Shown: positions 1 through 4,625, counted from the stretch's first letter. The stretch is DNA of 6,383 nt from Sulfurovum sp. (GCA_003978395.1 QNZV01000011.1:1-6383); one strand, 5' to 3'. The notes: a model not told the origin generated them from the sequence alone. Numbers and translations are program-made.

Positions 1-138
1 GCTGGTTACTACCATGGAGCAATTGATGGTATTTGGGGTTCATCTTCTAGAACTGCTACTAGAAATTACCAAAAAGCTAAAGGTTTACCAGTTGCTGGTC
101 TTTCTGTAGCTACTATGGAGTCTTTAGGTCTTTATTAA
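1..138 (+). CDS. Peptidoglycan-binding domain protein, C-terminal end (partial)
   Basis: The window opens inside a reading frame that runs 45 codons to a TAA at 136-138; the 5' part lies outside. The visible residues include AGYYHGAIDGIWGSSSRTA and then YQKAKGLPVAGL. This matches the second half of a PG_binding_1 repeat: a G-x-x-D-G-x-W/F-G turn, a helix with an aromatic-Gln (YQ) pair, then G-L-x-x-x-G-x. The family is known to bind peptidoglycan and usually sits at the end of secreted or lipoprotein cell-wall enzymes or anchors. The catalytic or anchoring part is not visible, so the function of the whole protein cannot be told. Its last codons read MESLGLY, typical of the closing helix of the repeat. 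A strong terminator follows 16 nt after the stop, so this is the last gene of its transcript. Confidence 0.75.
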   Translation, partial: AGYYHGAIDGIWGSSSRTATRNYQKAKGLPVAGLSVATMESLGLY

Positions 139-154
139 TAGTTTCTAAATTTTA

Positions 155-191
155 TCAGAAGAGAATTTTTATCTCTTCTGAACCTTTTTTT
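155..191 (+). terminator. Rho-independent terminator of the peptidoglycan-binding gene
   Basis: A perfect 10-bp stem, TCAGAAGAGA at 155-164 with TCTCTTCTGA at 172-181, encloses a 7-nt loop and is followed by ACC and seven T residues (185-191). It lies 16 nt past the stop codon at 138. Confidence 0.9.
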
Positions 192-242
192 AACCTCTAT
201 TCAACTTCTTTTAAACTTCAACTCAATATACTAGCTCTGAAA

Positions 243-266
243 ATATCAATATTTCATTGATATAAT
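243..266 (+). promoter_or_regulatory. Promoter with overlapping inverted repeat upstream of the BI-1 gene
   Basis: A TATAAT box lies at 261-266, giving an expected transcript start near 273 and a leader of about 36 nt. No good -35 box is visible; the preceding sequence is AT-rich, as is usual in Campylobacterota. An 8-bp-arm inverted repeat, ATATCAAT (243-250) and ATTGATAT (256-263) with a 5-bp spacer, covers the spacer region and runs into the first three bases of the -10 box. A protein bound there would block RNA polymerase, so an operator is plausible. That is inference; the dyad matches no regulator box I can name with confidence. Confidence 0.6.
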
Positions 267-308
267 TAATTTATTAAGAATTTAAAAAATTCTAGACAAA
301 GGATATAT

Positions 309-1004
309 ATGGCTCTTTATGATAGAGATTATAGTAACAATACTATAGACAGTGGTTATGCTCATCAAGCAGAAGGTGCTTCTGTTGCATTTATGAAAAA
401 AACCTATCAACTATTAGGTGCAAGTATGATTTCATCTGCAATGGGTGCATATTTAACTATGCCTTATGCAGCAACTATTCAACAATTTAAGTGGTTTATT
501 TTTGGTTTTGTAATGCTAATGGTTTTCTTTGGTTTTAATGCTACAAGAAAAAATCCTACTTTACATATGATTGCACTCTTTATATTTACATTTGCAATGG
601 GTGTAATGATTGTACCTCTTTTAGCTATGGTTATTGGTCAAGGTAACGGTATGCTTATTGGGAATGCTTTTCTTATGACTTCTGTACTTTTTGGTGCATT
701 AAGTCTTTTTGCTATCAACTCAAAAAGTGATTTTTCAAGTTGGGGAAAACCATTAATGGTTGTTATGATTGTAATTTTTATAGCATCATTAGTAAATATC
801 TTTATCTTAAAAAGTCCAATGCTTCATGTTATTGTTACAGCAGGTATTCTGTTGCTATTTTCACTGTTTACTATCTATGATACACAAAACATTGCAAATG
901 GTGCATATGACTCTCCTGTAGATGCTGCTGTATCATTGTTTTTAGACTTCTTTAACATGTTTACAGCAATTTTACAACTTTTAGGTTTTATAGGTGATGA
1001 TTAA
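309..1004 (+). CDS. Bax inhibitor-1 (BI-1 / YccA-YetJ) family membrane protein
   Basis: This is a 231-residue inner-membrane protein. After a soluble N-terminus (about 1-30) it shows about seven hydrophobic segments, near 32-52, 60-77, 86-107, 114-136, 148-167, 171-189 and 206-228. That is the usual TMBIM/BI-1 topology and length. Family landmarks near the end are FTIYDTQNI (D191) and SLFLDFFNMFTAILQLLG (D213). The two acidic residues correspond to the di-aspartyl pH sensor described in the calcium-leak channel YetJ of Bacillus. The family is known for calcium leak and, in E. coli YccA, for interaction with the FtsH protease; which applies here is not shown. The start is fixed by AAAGGA (298-303), 5 nt ahead of ATG. 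It is a single-gene transcript with its own promoter and converges on bioC. There is no sign of truncation. Confidence 0.9.
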   Translation: MALYDRDYSNNTIDSGYAHQAEGASVAFMKKTYQLLGASMISSAMGAYLTMPYAATIQQFKWFIFGFVMLMVFFGFNATRKNPTLHMIALFIFTFAMGVMIVPLLAMVIGQGNGMLIGNAFLMTSVLFGALSLFAINSKSDFSSWGKPLMVVMIVIFIASLVNIFILKSPMLHVIVTAGILLLFSLFTIYDTQNIANGAYDSPVDAAVSLFLDFFNMFTAILQLLGFIGDD

Positions 1005-1011
1005 CTAAAAT

Positions 1012-1039
1012 AATCTTAGAAGAGTACTCTTCTAAGATT
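1012..1039. terminator. Shared bidirectional terminator, 28-bp perfect palindrome
   Basis: Two 14-nt arms, AATCTTAGAAGAGT (1012-1025) and ACTCTTCTAAGATT (1026-1039), pair without mismatch. The hairpin lies between the convergent BI-1 and bioC genes. It starts 8 nt past the BI-1 stop and contains the bioC TAG stop codon (1032-1034, minus strand). The following tracts are modest: TTTACTGCTTTT on the plus side, and TTTTAG on the minus side. Confidence 0.75.
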
Positions 1040-1736
1040 TTACTGCTTTTACAAAAAGTACTTCAAACTCTAAATAATCCAATGGATACTCTCGCATTAA
1101 ACGTTTCATACCACCATAGCTTAATTGTCCTGAACCACCACTCACTCCTGAACGTTTAATATATTGAAACATCTCTCGTACCGATGAAAAACTTAATTGA
1201 TACTCTACTACTTCCAATTCATACTTATAATATTTATTTAACTTTTCAATAATAAACTCTTTGGAATAGATAGGAGATTGTATACCTGCTGTTTGATGCA
1301 AGGTTGCAAATGTTTTAGAGGTAAAAAAAGCAAAATAATATTTATCAGCCAGCAAAGAAATTGTCTTTAAAACAGTGGATAAATCATTACTCCACTGTAG
1401 AGCAGAAGCAGAAATAAGAATATCAAATTCACTCTTTTTATAAGCTAAAAAGGACTCTTTATTATTAAAATCAGAACAGACTTTTTCTATATTTGATGAA
1501 GAGGGGTGCAGAGCTAACATCTCTTTAGAAAAATCAAAAGCGATAAATTTATCTGTAGAGATATTTTTTTTAGTGAAATTATCATATACAGCTCCAGAGC
1601 CACAACCCAAATCTAAAACTTTTACATATCTCTTTTGCTCTAACATTAAAGTTAATCGTGATGCAACTTCTAGTTGAATCATATTATGTTTTTTATAATC
1701 CTCTGCAAATCGGGAAAACTCTTTTACTATTTTCAT
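1032..1736 (-). CDS. bioC: Malonyl-ACP O-methyltransferase, biotin synthesis
   Basis: This is a 234-residue class I SAM-dependent methyltransferase. Motif I is VLDLGCGSG (40-48), the acidic end of strand 2 is D68 in FIAFDFS, and motif IV is DILISASALQW (105-115). The N-terminal FSRFAEDYKKHNMIQ, the ALQW motif followed by a DL pair, and the C-terminal MFQYIKRSGVSGG block fit BioC, which uses similar elements to read the malonyl-ACP substrate. BioC methylates the malonyl carboxyl so that fatty-acid synthesis can build the pimeloyl moiety of biotin. Length is close to the usual BioC size, about 250 residues. No other bio gene is in the window, so here bioC is a single gene, as in many Campylobacterota. 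Its Shine-Dalgarno (GAGAT) is weak. The alternative is another small methyltransferase of the same fold; BioC is preferred for the ALQW and C-terminal motifs. Confidence 0.75.
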   Translation of the reverse strand: MKIVKEFSRFAEDYKKHNMIQLEVASRLTLMLEQKRYVKVLDLGCGSGAVYDNFTKKNISTDKFIAFDFSKEMLALHPSSSNIEKVCSDFNNKESFLAYKKSEFDILISASALQWSNDLSTVLKTISLLADKYYFAFFTSKTFATLHQTAGIQSPIYSKEFIIEKLNKYYKYELEVVEYQLSFSSVREMFQYIKRSGVSGGSGQLSYGGMKRLMREYPLDYLEFEVLFVKAVKS

Positions 1737-1759
1737 TTATCTCAGTTTCAATTAATTTA

Positions 1760-1784
1760 GGGTATAATCCCCCAAATTATACCC
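1760..1784. promoter_or_regulatory. Symmetric divergent promoter for bioC (minus) and secG (plus)
   Basis: GGGTATAAT (1760-1768) and ATTATACCC (1776-1784) form a perfect 9-bp inverted repeat around CCCCCAA. Each arm contains a TATAAT -10 box, at 1763-1768 on plus and at 1781-1776 on minus. Predicted starts are near 1775 (plus, 61 nt before secG) and near 1769 (minus, 33 nt before bioC), so the two promoters overlap. No -35 box is obvious on either side; the DNA upstream of both is T-rich. Confidence 0.7.
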
Positions 1785-1787
1785 AAT

Positions 1788-1817
1788 TTGAAGTTTAAAT
1801 TTAACAAACAACTTCAA
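1788..1817. repeat. Inverted repeat in the bioC/secG control region
   Basis: TTGAAGTT (1788-1795) and AACTTCAA (1810-1817) are perfect 8-bp arms separated by 14 bp. For bioC the repeat covers about -19 to -48, where an operator or activator site would act. For secG it falls in the 5' leader and could form a hairpin ending 7 nt before the Shine-Dalgarno. Spacing is one and a half helical turns from centre to arm edge. I do not recognise the site. Confidence 0.45.
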
Positions 1818-1823
1818 TATTCA

Positions 1824-1835
1824 AAGAGGAAAAGA
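1824..1835 (+). promoter_or_regulatory. Ribosome binding site deciding the secG start
   Basis: The stretch AAGAGGAAAAGA directly precedes the ATG at 1836 and carries the Shine-Dalgarno core GAGG about 7 nt from the start. It supports this ATG over the upstream in-frame TTG at 1788. Confidence 0.75.
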
Positions 1836-2177
1836 ATGATTTCAACACTATTAGTTGTTCAAATTGCATTAACTATTGCTATAGTTATTGCCATTTTATT
1901 ACAAAAAAGTTCAAGCATGGGACTGGGTGCCTACAGTGGAAGTAACGAATCTATGTTTGGAGCTAAAGGACCTGCAGGTTTCTTGTCAAAAGCTACATTT
2001 ACATTAGCACTTCTTTTTATATTAAATACCTTAACTATGGGTTATTTATACAACAAAGAGAAAACACACTCTGTAGCAGATACCATTGATGCATCAAGCT
2101 CTGTTCCTGCAATAAAAAAAGTTGAAACAGCTACTGCTACTCCAACAATAACAAAAGAAGATAATACTTCTAAATAA
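1836..2177 (+). CDS. secG: Protein translocase subunit SecG
   Basis: This is a 113-residue small membrane subunit of the SecYEG channel in the inner membrane, which helps SecA-driven export. It has two transmembrane helices, about 3-22 (VVQIALTIAIVIAILL) and 53-72 (ATFTLALLFILNTLTMGYLY). They flank the conserved loop QKSSSMGLGAYSGSNESMFG (23-42) and the KGPAGFLSKAT segment, a SecG hallmark. A polar Thr/Lys-rich tail of about 40 residues follows, as is common in this phylum. The start chosen is ATG at 1836, preceded by AGAGG (1825-1829) at suitable spacing. An in-frame TTG at 1788 would add 16 basic residues ahead of the first helix and has no ribosome binding site. secG has its own promoter and a terminator after it, so it is separable from frr-pyrE. 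Confidence 0.9.
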   Translation: MISTLLVVQIALTIAIVIAILLQKSSSMGLGAYSGSNESMFGAKGPAGFLSKATFTLALLFILNTLTMGYLYNKEKTHSVADTIDASSSVPAIKKVETATATPTITKEDNTSK

Positions 2178-2182
2178 TCTCC

Positions 2183-2214
2183 AGTAATGAGGTTCTTCCT
2201 CATTGCTCTTTTTT
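2183..2214 (+). terminator. Rho-independent terminator after secG
   Basis: The core stem AATGAGG (2186-2192) pairs with CCTCATT (2198-2204) around the loop TTCTT. Three more pairs extend it (A2183-T2207, G2184-C2206 and a G-U wobble). TCTTTTTT follows directly, ending at 2214. Confidence 0.85.
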
Positions 2215-2275
2215 AAAAACTCAAAACATCCATTTTACTGTTAATAAAAACCAACGCTTTTACAAGTAAAAAAAG

Positions 2276-2283
2276 GGTAAAAT
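2276..2283 (+). promoter_or_regulatory. Probable -10 box for the frr-pyrE operon
   Basis: TAAAAT at 2278-2283, preceded by GGG, lies 31 nt ahead of the frr ATG, with an expected start near 2290. It is a fair -10 match and sits downstream of the secG terminator. The upstream DNA is A/T-rich with no convincing -35 box. Confidence 0.5.
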
Positions 2284-2313
2284 TTCATTATTAAAAACAT
2301 AAGGATTAACAGC

Positions 2314-2871
2314 ATGTTAAATGAAATTTATGACCATACCAAAGAGCAAATGGAAAAGAGTATAGACTCTCTTAAAAGAGATTTTTCCACACTTAGAACA
2401 GGTAAAGTTACCACTAATATTGTAGACCAGATTAGAGTTGATTATTATGGTACACCAACACCATTAAACCAAGTAGGAAGTGTAATCGCAACTGATGCAA
2501 CAACAATCTCTATTACTCCTTGGGAAAAACCAATGTTACAGGCTATTGAAAAAGCAATTCAAGAAGCAAACATTGGTGTAAACCCAAATAATGATGGAGA
2601 CTTTATTAAACTCTTTTTTCCTCCTATGACATCAGAACAACGTCAAGAGATTGTAAAACAAGCTAAAGTAATGTCAGAAAAAGCAAAAATTGCAGTTAGA
2701 AATATTCGTAAAGATGGAAATGACCAGATTAAAATGCTTGAAAAAGATAAAGATATTAGTGAAGATGAATCAAAAAGAGGACAAACAGAGATTCAAAAAA
2801 TAACTGATGCAAGTGTAAAGAAGATTGAATCGGTATTAACAGCTAAAGAAGCTGATATTCTAAAGGTATAG
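2314..2871 (+). CDS. frr: Ribosome recycling factor
   Basis: This is a 185-residue cytoplasmic protein of exactly the usual RRF length. With EF-G it splits the post-termination ribosome and frees mRNA and tRNA. Domain I (three-helix bundle) is formed by the N-terminal helix, which ends in LRTGKVTTNIVDQIRVDYYG (27-46), and the two long C-terminal helices. Domain II lies about 31-105, with TPLNQVGSV and ITPWEKPML (67-75). The rRNA-contacting element KIAVRNIRKDGND (125-137) holds the conserved arginines R129 and R132. The start is supported by AAGGA (2301-2305), 8 nt from ATG. pyrE begins 4 nt past the stop, so the two genes are co-transcribed. No anomalies are seen. Confidence 0.97.
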   Translation: MLNEIYDHTKEQMEKSIDSLKRDFSTLRTGKVTTNIVDQIRVDYYGTPTPLNQVGSVIATDATTISITPWEKPMLQAIEKAIQEANIGVNPNNDGDFIKLFFPPMTSEQRQEIVKQAKVMSEKAKIAVRNIRKDGNDQIKMLEKDKDISEDESKRGQTEIQKITDASVKKIESVLTAKEADILKV

Positions 2872-2875
2872 CTGT

Positions 2876-3484
2876 ATGGATGTAGAGAATATATACAAAG
2901 AGGCAGAAGCACTACTAGAGGGTCATTTCATTTTATCAAGTGGAAATCATTCAAACCGTTATTTACAAAGTGCAAAAGTTTTGGAAGACCCTAAAAGAGC
3001 AAAACTTTTAGCAGATGCATTGGCTAAAATGATTCAAGAGAGTGGAATAGAAGTAGAGACTATCTGTGCTCCTGCTCTTGGTGGTATATTAGCAGGTTAT
3101 GAGTTGGCTCGTTCACTTGGTGTACGTTCTATTTTTGTAGAACGAAAAGAGGGAGGAATGGAGCTTCGCCGTGGTTTTCAAGTAAAGAAAGACGAAAAAA
3201 TCCTTATTTGTGAAGATATTATTACCACAGGTGGTTCAGCAATGGAAGCATCAAAGATTATAGAAGAGCTAGGGGCTAATGTTGTTGCTTTTGCTTCACT
3301 TGCTAATAGAGGTTTCTGCAAACGCGATGGTTCAACAAGTCAATCCAAACCTGAATGTAAACTACCTTGCGATACACCATTTTTTGCCTTAGATGATTTT
3401 ACATTTGAAATGTACACACCTCAAGAGTGTCCTATGTGTAAAGAAGGTTCAATAGCTATTAAACCTGGTAGCCGTAACAACTAA
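2876..3484 (+). CDS. pyrE: Orotate phosphoribosyltransferase
   Basis: This 202-residue cytoplasmic enzyme joins orotate and PRPP to give OMP, the fifth step of UMP synthesis. The N-terminal EGHFILSSGNHSNRYLQSAKV segment (15-35) is typical of the family. APALGGILAG (65-74) and the flexible loop VERKEGGMELRRGF (88-101) follow. The PRPP-binding loop is ILICEDIITTGGSAMEA (109-125), with the adjacent acidic pair ED. The protein belongs to the longer type whose C-terminus carries extra cysteines: C148, C161, C165, C185 and C188, ending CPMCKEGSIAIKPGS. This type is found in Thermus, Thermotoga and Campylobacterota-like lineages. The start ATG follows AAAGG (2862-2866), which overlaps the end of frr. 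It is the second gene of the frr-pyrE operon and ends at a strong terminator. Confidence 0.96.
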   Translation: MDVENIYKEAEALLEGHFILSSGNHSNRYLQSAKVLEDPKRAKLLADALAKMIQESGIEVETICAPALGGILAGYELARSLGVRSIFVERKEGGMELRRGFQVKKDEKILICEDIITTGGSAMEASKIIEELGANVVAFASLANRGFCKRDGSTSQSKPECKLPCDTPFFALDDFTFEMYTPQECPMCKEGSIAIKPGSRNN

Positions 3485-3491
3485 AGTAAAA

Positions 3492-3528
3492 AGAGCATTA
3501 AAGTAATGCTCTCATTTTTCTCTTTTTT
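3492..3528 (+). terminator. Rho-independent terminator of frr-pyrE
   Basis: AGAGCATTA (3492-3500) pairs perfectly with TAATGCTCT (3504-3512). CATTTTT and CTCTTTTTT follow, giving two T-runs ending at 3528. The hairpin starts 7 nt past the pyrE stop. Confidence 0.9.
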
Positions 3529-3548
3529 AGATATTCATCCACAGTTAA

Positions 3549-3576
3549 TTTACAAAATACTACTATACTTTATAAT
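3549..3576 (+). promoter_or_regulatory. Sigma-70 type promoter of the OmpA-like lipoprotein gene
   Basis: TATAAT at 3571-3576 and a -35-like TTTACA at 3549-3554 are separated by 16 bp. The expected start is near 3583, giving a leader of about 17 nt that contains AAAGGA (3584-3589). It is the most complete -35/-10 promoter in the window. Confidence 0.7.
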
Positions 3577-3599
3577 TAAATTTAAAGGATTCTAAAATT

Positions 3600-4340
3600 A
3601 TGAAAAAAATACTATTAAAACCTATCTTAGTATCAAGCATTATTGCTCTTATATTAGGAGGTTGTGTTCAAAATGGAATGCCAACGATTAAAAATGCTGA
3701 TGGAACATCAAATCGTGCAGGAACGGGAGCTTTACTTGGTGGACTACTAGGTGCAGTTGTAGGGGGTTCAACTGTAAACCACTCAGGAAAACGTGTTGCT
3801 ATTGGAGGTGTAGTCGGTGCAGCTGTTGGTGCAGCCATTGGTTATAGTCTTGACCAACAAGCCCAAGAGGTAGCACAAACACTCAATACCAATGTAAATA
3901 ATAATCCAACTGCTGAACAAAATTCAAACAATCAACTTATTGTTTCAAATACCAATAAATTTGTGAAAATTATGTTTCGTGACCCAATGATGTTTAGAAC
4001 CAATGAGAGTACACCAACTCCATCAGCACAAGCAGAGATTAGAAGAATGATTCCTGCATTACAAAAACCAGCTTATGCCAATATGATTATTCAAACTGTA
4101 GGACACACTGATAGTAGAGGAAGTTTTCAACATAATCAAGCTTTATCTGAGGCAAGAGCTTCATCAGTGGGAAGTACTATTCAAAGTGGTGGTGTTACAA
4201 ACTCAATGTTCTCAAAAGGGTGTTCATTCTCTAAACCAGTAGTACCAAATACTTCTAGTGCAAACATGGCTTTAAATAGAAGAGTAGAAATATATCTTTA
4301 CCCTAATCAAGCATCTGTCATTGACCCTTGTATAAAATAA
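3600..4340 (+). CDS. OmpA-family outer-membrane lipoprotein with glycine zipper (YiaD-like)
   Basis: This 246-residue protein probably links the outer membrane to peptidoglycan. The N-terminus MKKILLKPILVSSIIALIL ends in the lipobox LGGC (19-22), so C22 should be lipidated; Val and Gln after it fit outer-membrane sorting. A glycine zipper follows: GTGALLGGLLGAVVGG (41-56), then GGVVGAAVGAAIGYSLDQQ (69-87). An Asn-rich linker lies at 95-118. The OmpA C-terminal domain (about 120-235) shows QTVGHTDSRG (165-174), LSEARASSV (182-190) and NRRVEIYL (226-233). D171 and R186 are spaced as the diaminopimelate-binding Asp and Arg of E. coli OmpA. C208 and C244 could form a disulfide. The start has AAAGGA 10 nt upstream. 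It is a single gene with its own promoter and terminator, and resembles E. coli YiaD in architecture. Confidence 0.88.
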   Translation: MKKILLKPILVSSIIALILGGCVQNGMPTIKNADGTSNRAGTGALLGGLLGAVVGGSTVNHSGKRVAIGGVVGAAVGAAIGYSLDQQAQEVAQTLNTNVNNNPTAEQNSNNQLIVSNTNKFVKIMFRDPMMFRTNESTPTPSAQAEIRRMIPALQKPAYANMIIQTVGHTDSRGSFQHNQALSEARASSVGSTIQSGGVTNSMFSKGCSFSKPVVPNTSSANMALNRRVEIYLYPNQASVIDPCIK

Positions 4341-4345
4341 TATCT

Positions 4346-4379
4346 AAGAGAGTAGTTTAATAGCTATTCTCTTTTCTTA
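4346..4379 (+). terminator. Terminator after the OmpA-like lipoprotein gene
   Basis: A 12-bp stem (4346-4357 with 4362-4373, containing two G-U wobbles) has a TAAT loop. The outer half pairs AAGAGA with TCTCTT. The following tract CTTTTCTT is a moderate U-run. It begins 6 nt after the stop codon at 4340. Confidence 0.75.
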
Positions 4380-4420
4380 AATGTGAATCTTTTCTACACA
4401 TAGAGTACACAAATTTTAGT

Positions 4421-4426
4421 TATAAT
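4421..4426 (+). promoter_or_regulatory. -10 box in front of the putative small RNA
   Basis: TATAAT is preceded by AAATTTTAGT, the T-rich context seen at other promoters here. No -35 box is clear. The expected start is near 4433, only a few nucleotides before the closing helix begins at 4436, and no plus-strand gene follows. Confidence 0.6.
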
Positions 4427-4432
4427 ACGTTC

Positions 4433-4571
4433 AAGCCTAACATAGAAAAAAAAATAACATATTGCTAGACAGCTTGTAGTGTAGCTTTGTATTGTCAATG
4501 AAATCTCCCTGAATTCATTATTCTTCCTCCCTTTATAAACTCTATGTTAGGACTAAGTTAGAACTTAGTCC
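4433..4571 (+). ncRNA. Putative structured small RNA, unrecognised family
   Basis: Directly after the TATAAT box, CCTAACATAGA (4436-4446) pairs perfectly with TCTATGTTAGG (4541-4551), closing a 116-nt domain. Inside, 4464-4470 can pair with 4479-4485 (one G-G mismatch). AATGAA (4497-4502) pairs with TTCATT (4514-4519) around an 11-nt loop carrying CTCCC. The stretch from 4523 to 4534, CTTCCTCCCTTT, is probably single-stranded and resembles the anti-Shine-Dalgarno of 16S rRNA. A 10-bp hairpin, GGACTAAGTT (4550-4559) with AACTTAGTCC (4562-4571), ends the structure but is followed by CATATATATT rather than a real U-run, so the 3' end is uncertain. There is no plus-strand ORF and no downstream plus-strand gene in the window, which argues for a free sRNA rather than a riboswitch. 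C/U-rich loops are a known feature of sRNAs that block ribosome binding sites. Transcription from the opposite strand is possible. Confidence 0.5.
4495..4518 (-). CDS. Possible 7-codon ORF within the sRNA locus, minus strand
   Basis: ATG at 4518 opens MNSGRFH and then TGA. It is preceded by GGGAGG (4531-4526) with a 7-nt spacer, as good a ribosome binding site as any in the window. The frame is far too short to judge by coding statistics. It lies antisense to the proposed sRNA, and its Shine-Dalgarno is simply the complement of the C/U-rich segment, so it may be a coincidence of that motif. Confidence 0.15.
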   Translation of the reverse strand: MNSGRFH

Positions 4572-4574
4572 CAT
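4542..4574 (-). CDS. Possible 10-codon ORF downstream of ywbE, minus strand
   Basis: ATG at 4574 opens MGLSSNLVLT and then TAG. AAGGA (4587-4583) sits 8 nt upstream. The frame spans the 10-bp hairpin and part of the closing-stem arm of the proposed sRNA. A GATAAT box (4584-4579) overlaps the same region and could instead act as a minus-strand -10 element. Evidence is limited to the ribosome binding site. Confidence 0.12.
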   Translation of the reverse strand: MGLSSNLVLT

Positions 4575-4625
4575 ATATATTATCCTTATCTTATAAATTC
4601 TTAATCAATAAGTTGCTAAACTATT

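Noticed and set aside
243..263. Fur or PerR box
   Set aside because: The arms ATATCAAT/ATTGATAT do not match GATAATGATTATC or the TTATAATNATTATAA pattern closely enough.
278..292. Hairpin GAATTT/AAATTC in the BI-1 leader
   Set aside because: Six mostly A-T pairs with a 3-nt loop in an AT-rich region is expected by chance.
1788..1835. Longer secG frame starting at TTG 1788
   Set aside because: It would add 16 basic residues before the first membrane helix, has no ribosome binding site and starts inside the dyad; ATG 1836 has a good one.
2233..2263. Repeated TTTTAC (2233-2238, 2258-2263) as a regulatory repeat upstream of frr
   Set aside because: A 6-bp AT-rich repeat is not significant here, and neither copy is at -35 spacing from the -10 box.
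4436..4551. Short inverted-repeat transposon (MITE) with 11-bp terminal repeats
   Set aside because: No direct target-site duplication flanks the repeats, no second copy is in the window, and the promoter placement fits an RNA better. A genome-wide copy search would settle it.
4433..4571. 6S RNA, SRP RNA or tmRNA
   Set aside because: The 116-nt domain is too short and not rod-like enough for 6S, lacks the SRP GGAAG/AGCAG core, and lacks a tRNA-like domain and tag ORF for tmRNA.
4590..4625. Terminator for the ywbE transcript
   Set aside because: Only 4-5 bp AT-rich pairings such as CTTAT/ATAAG are visible and there is no T-run, so no terminator is claimed.
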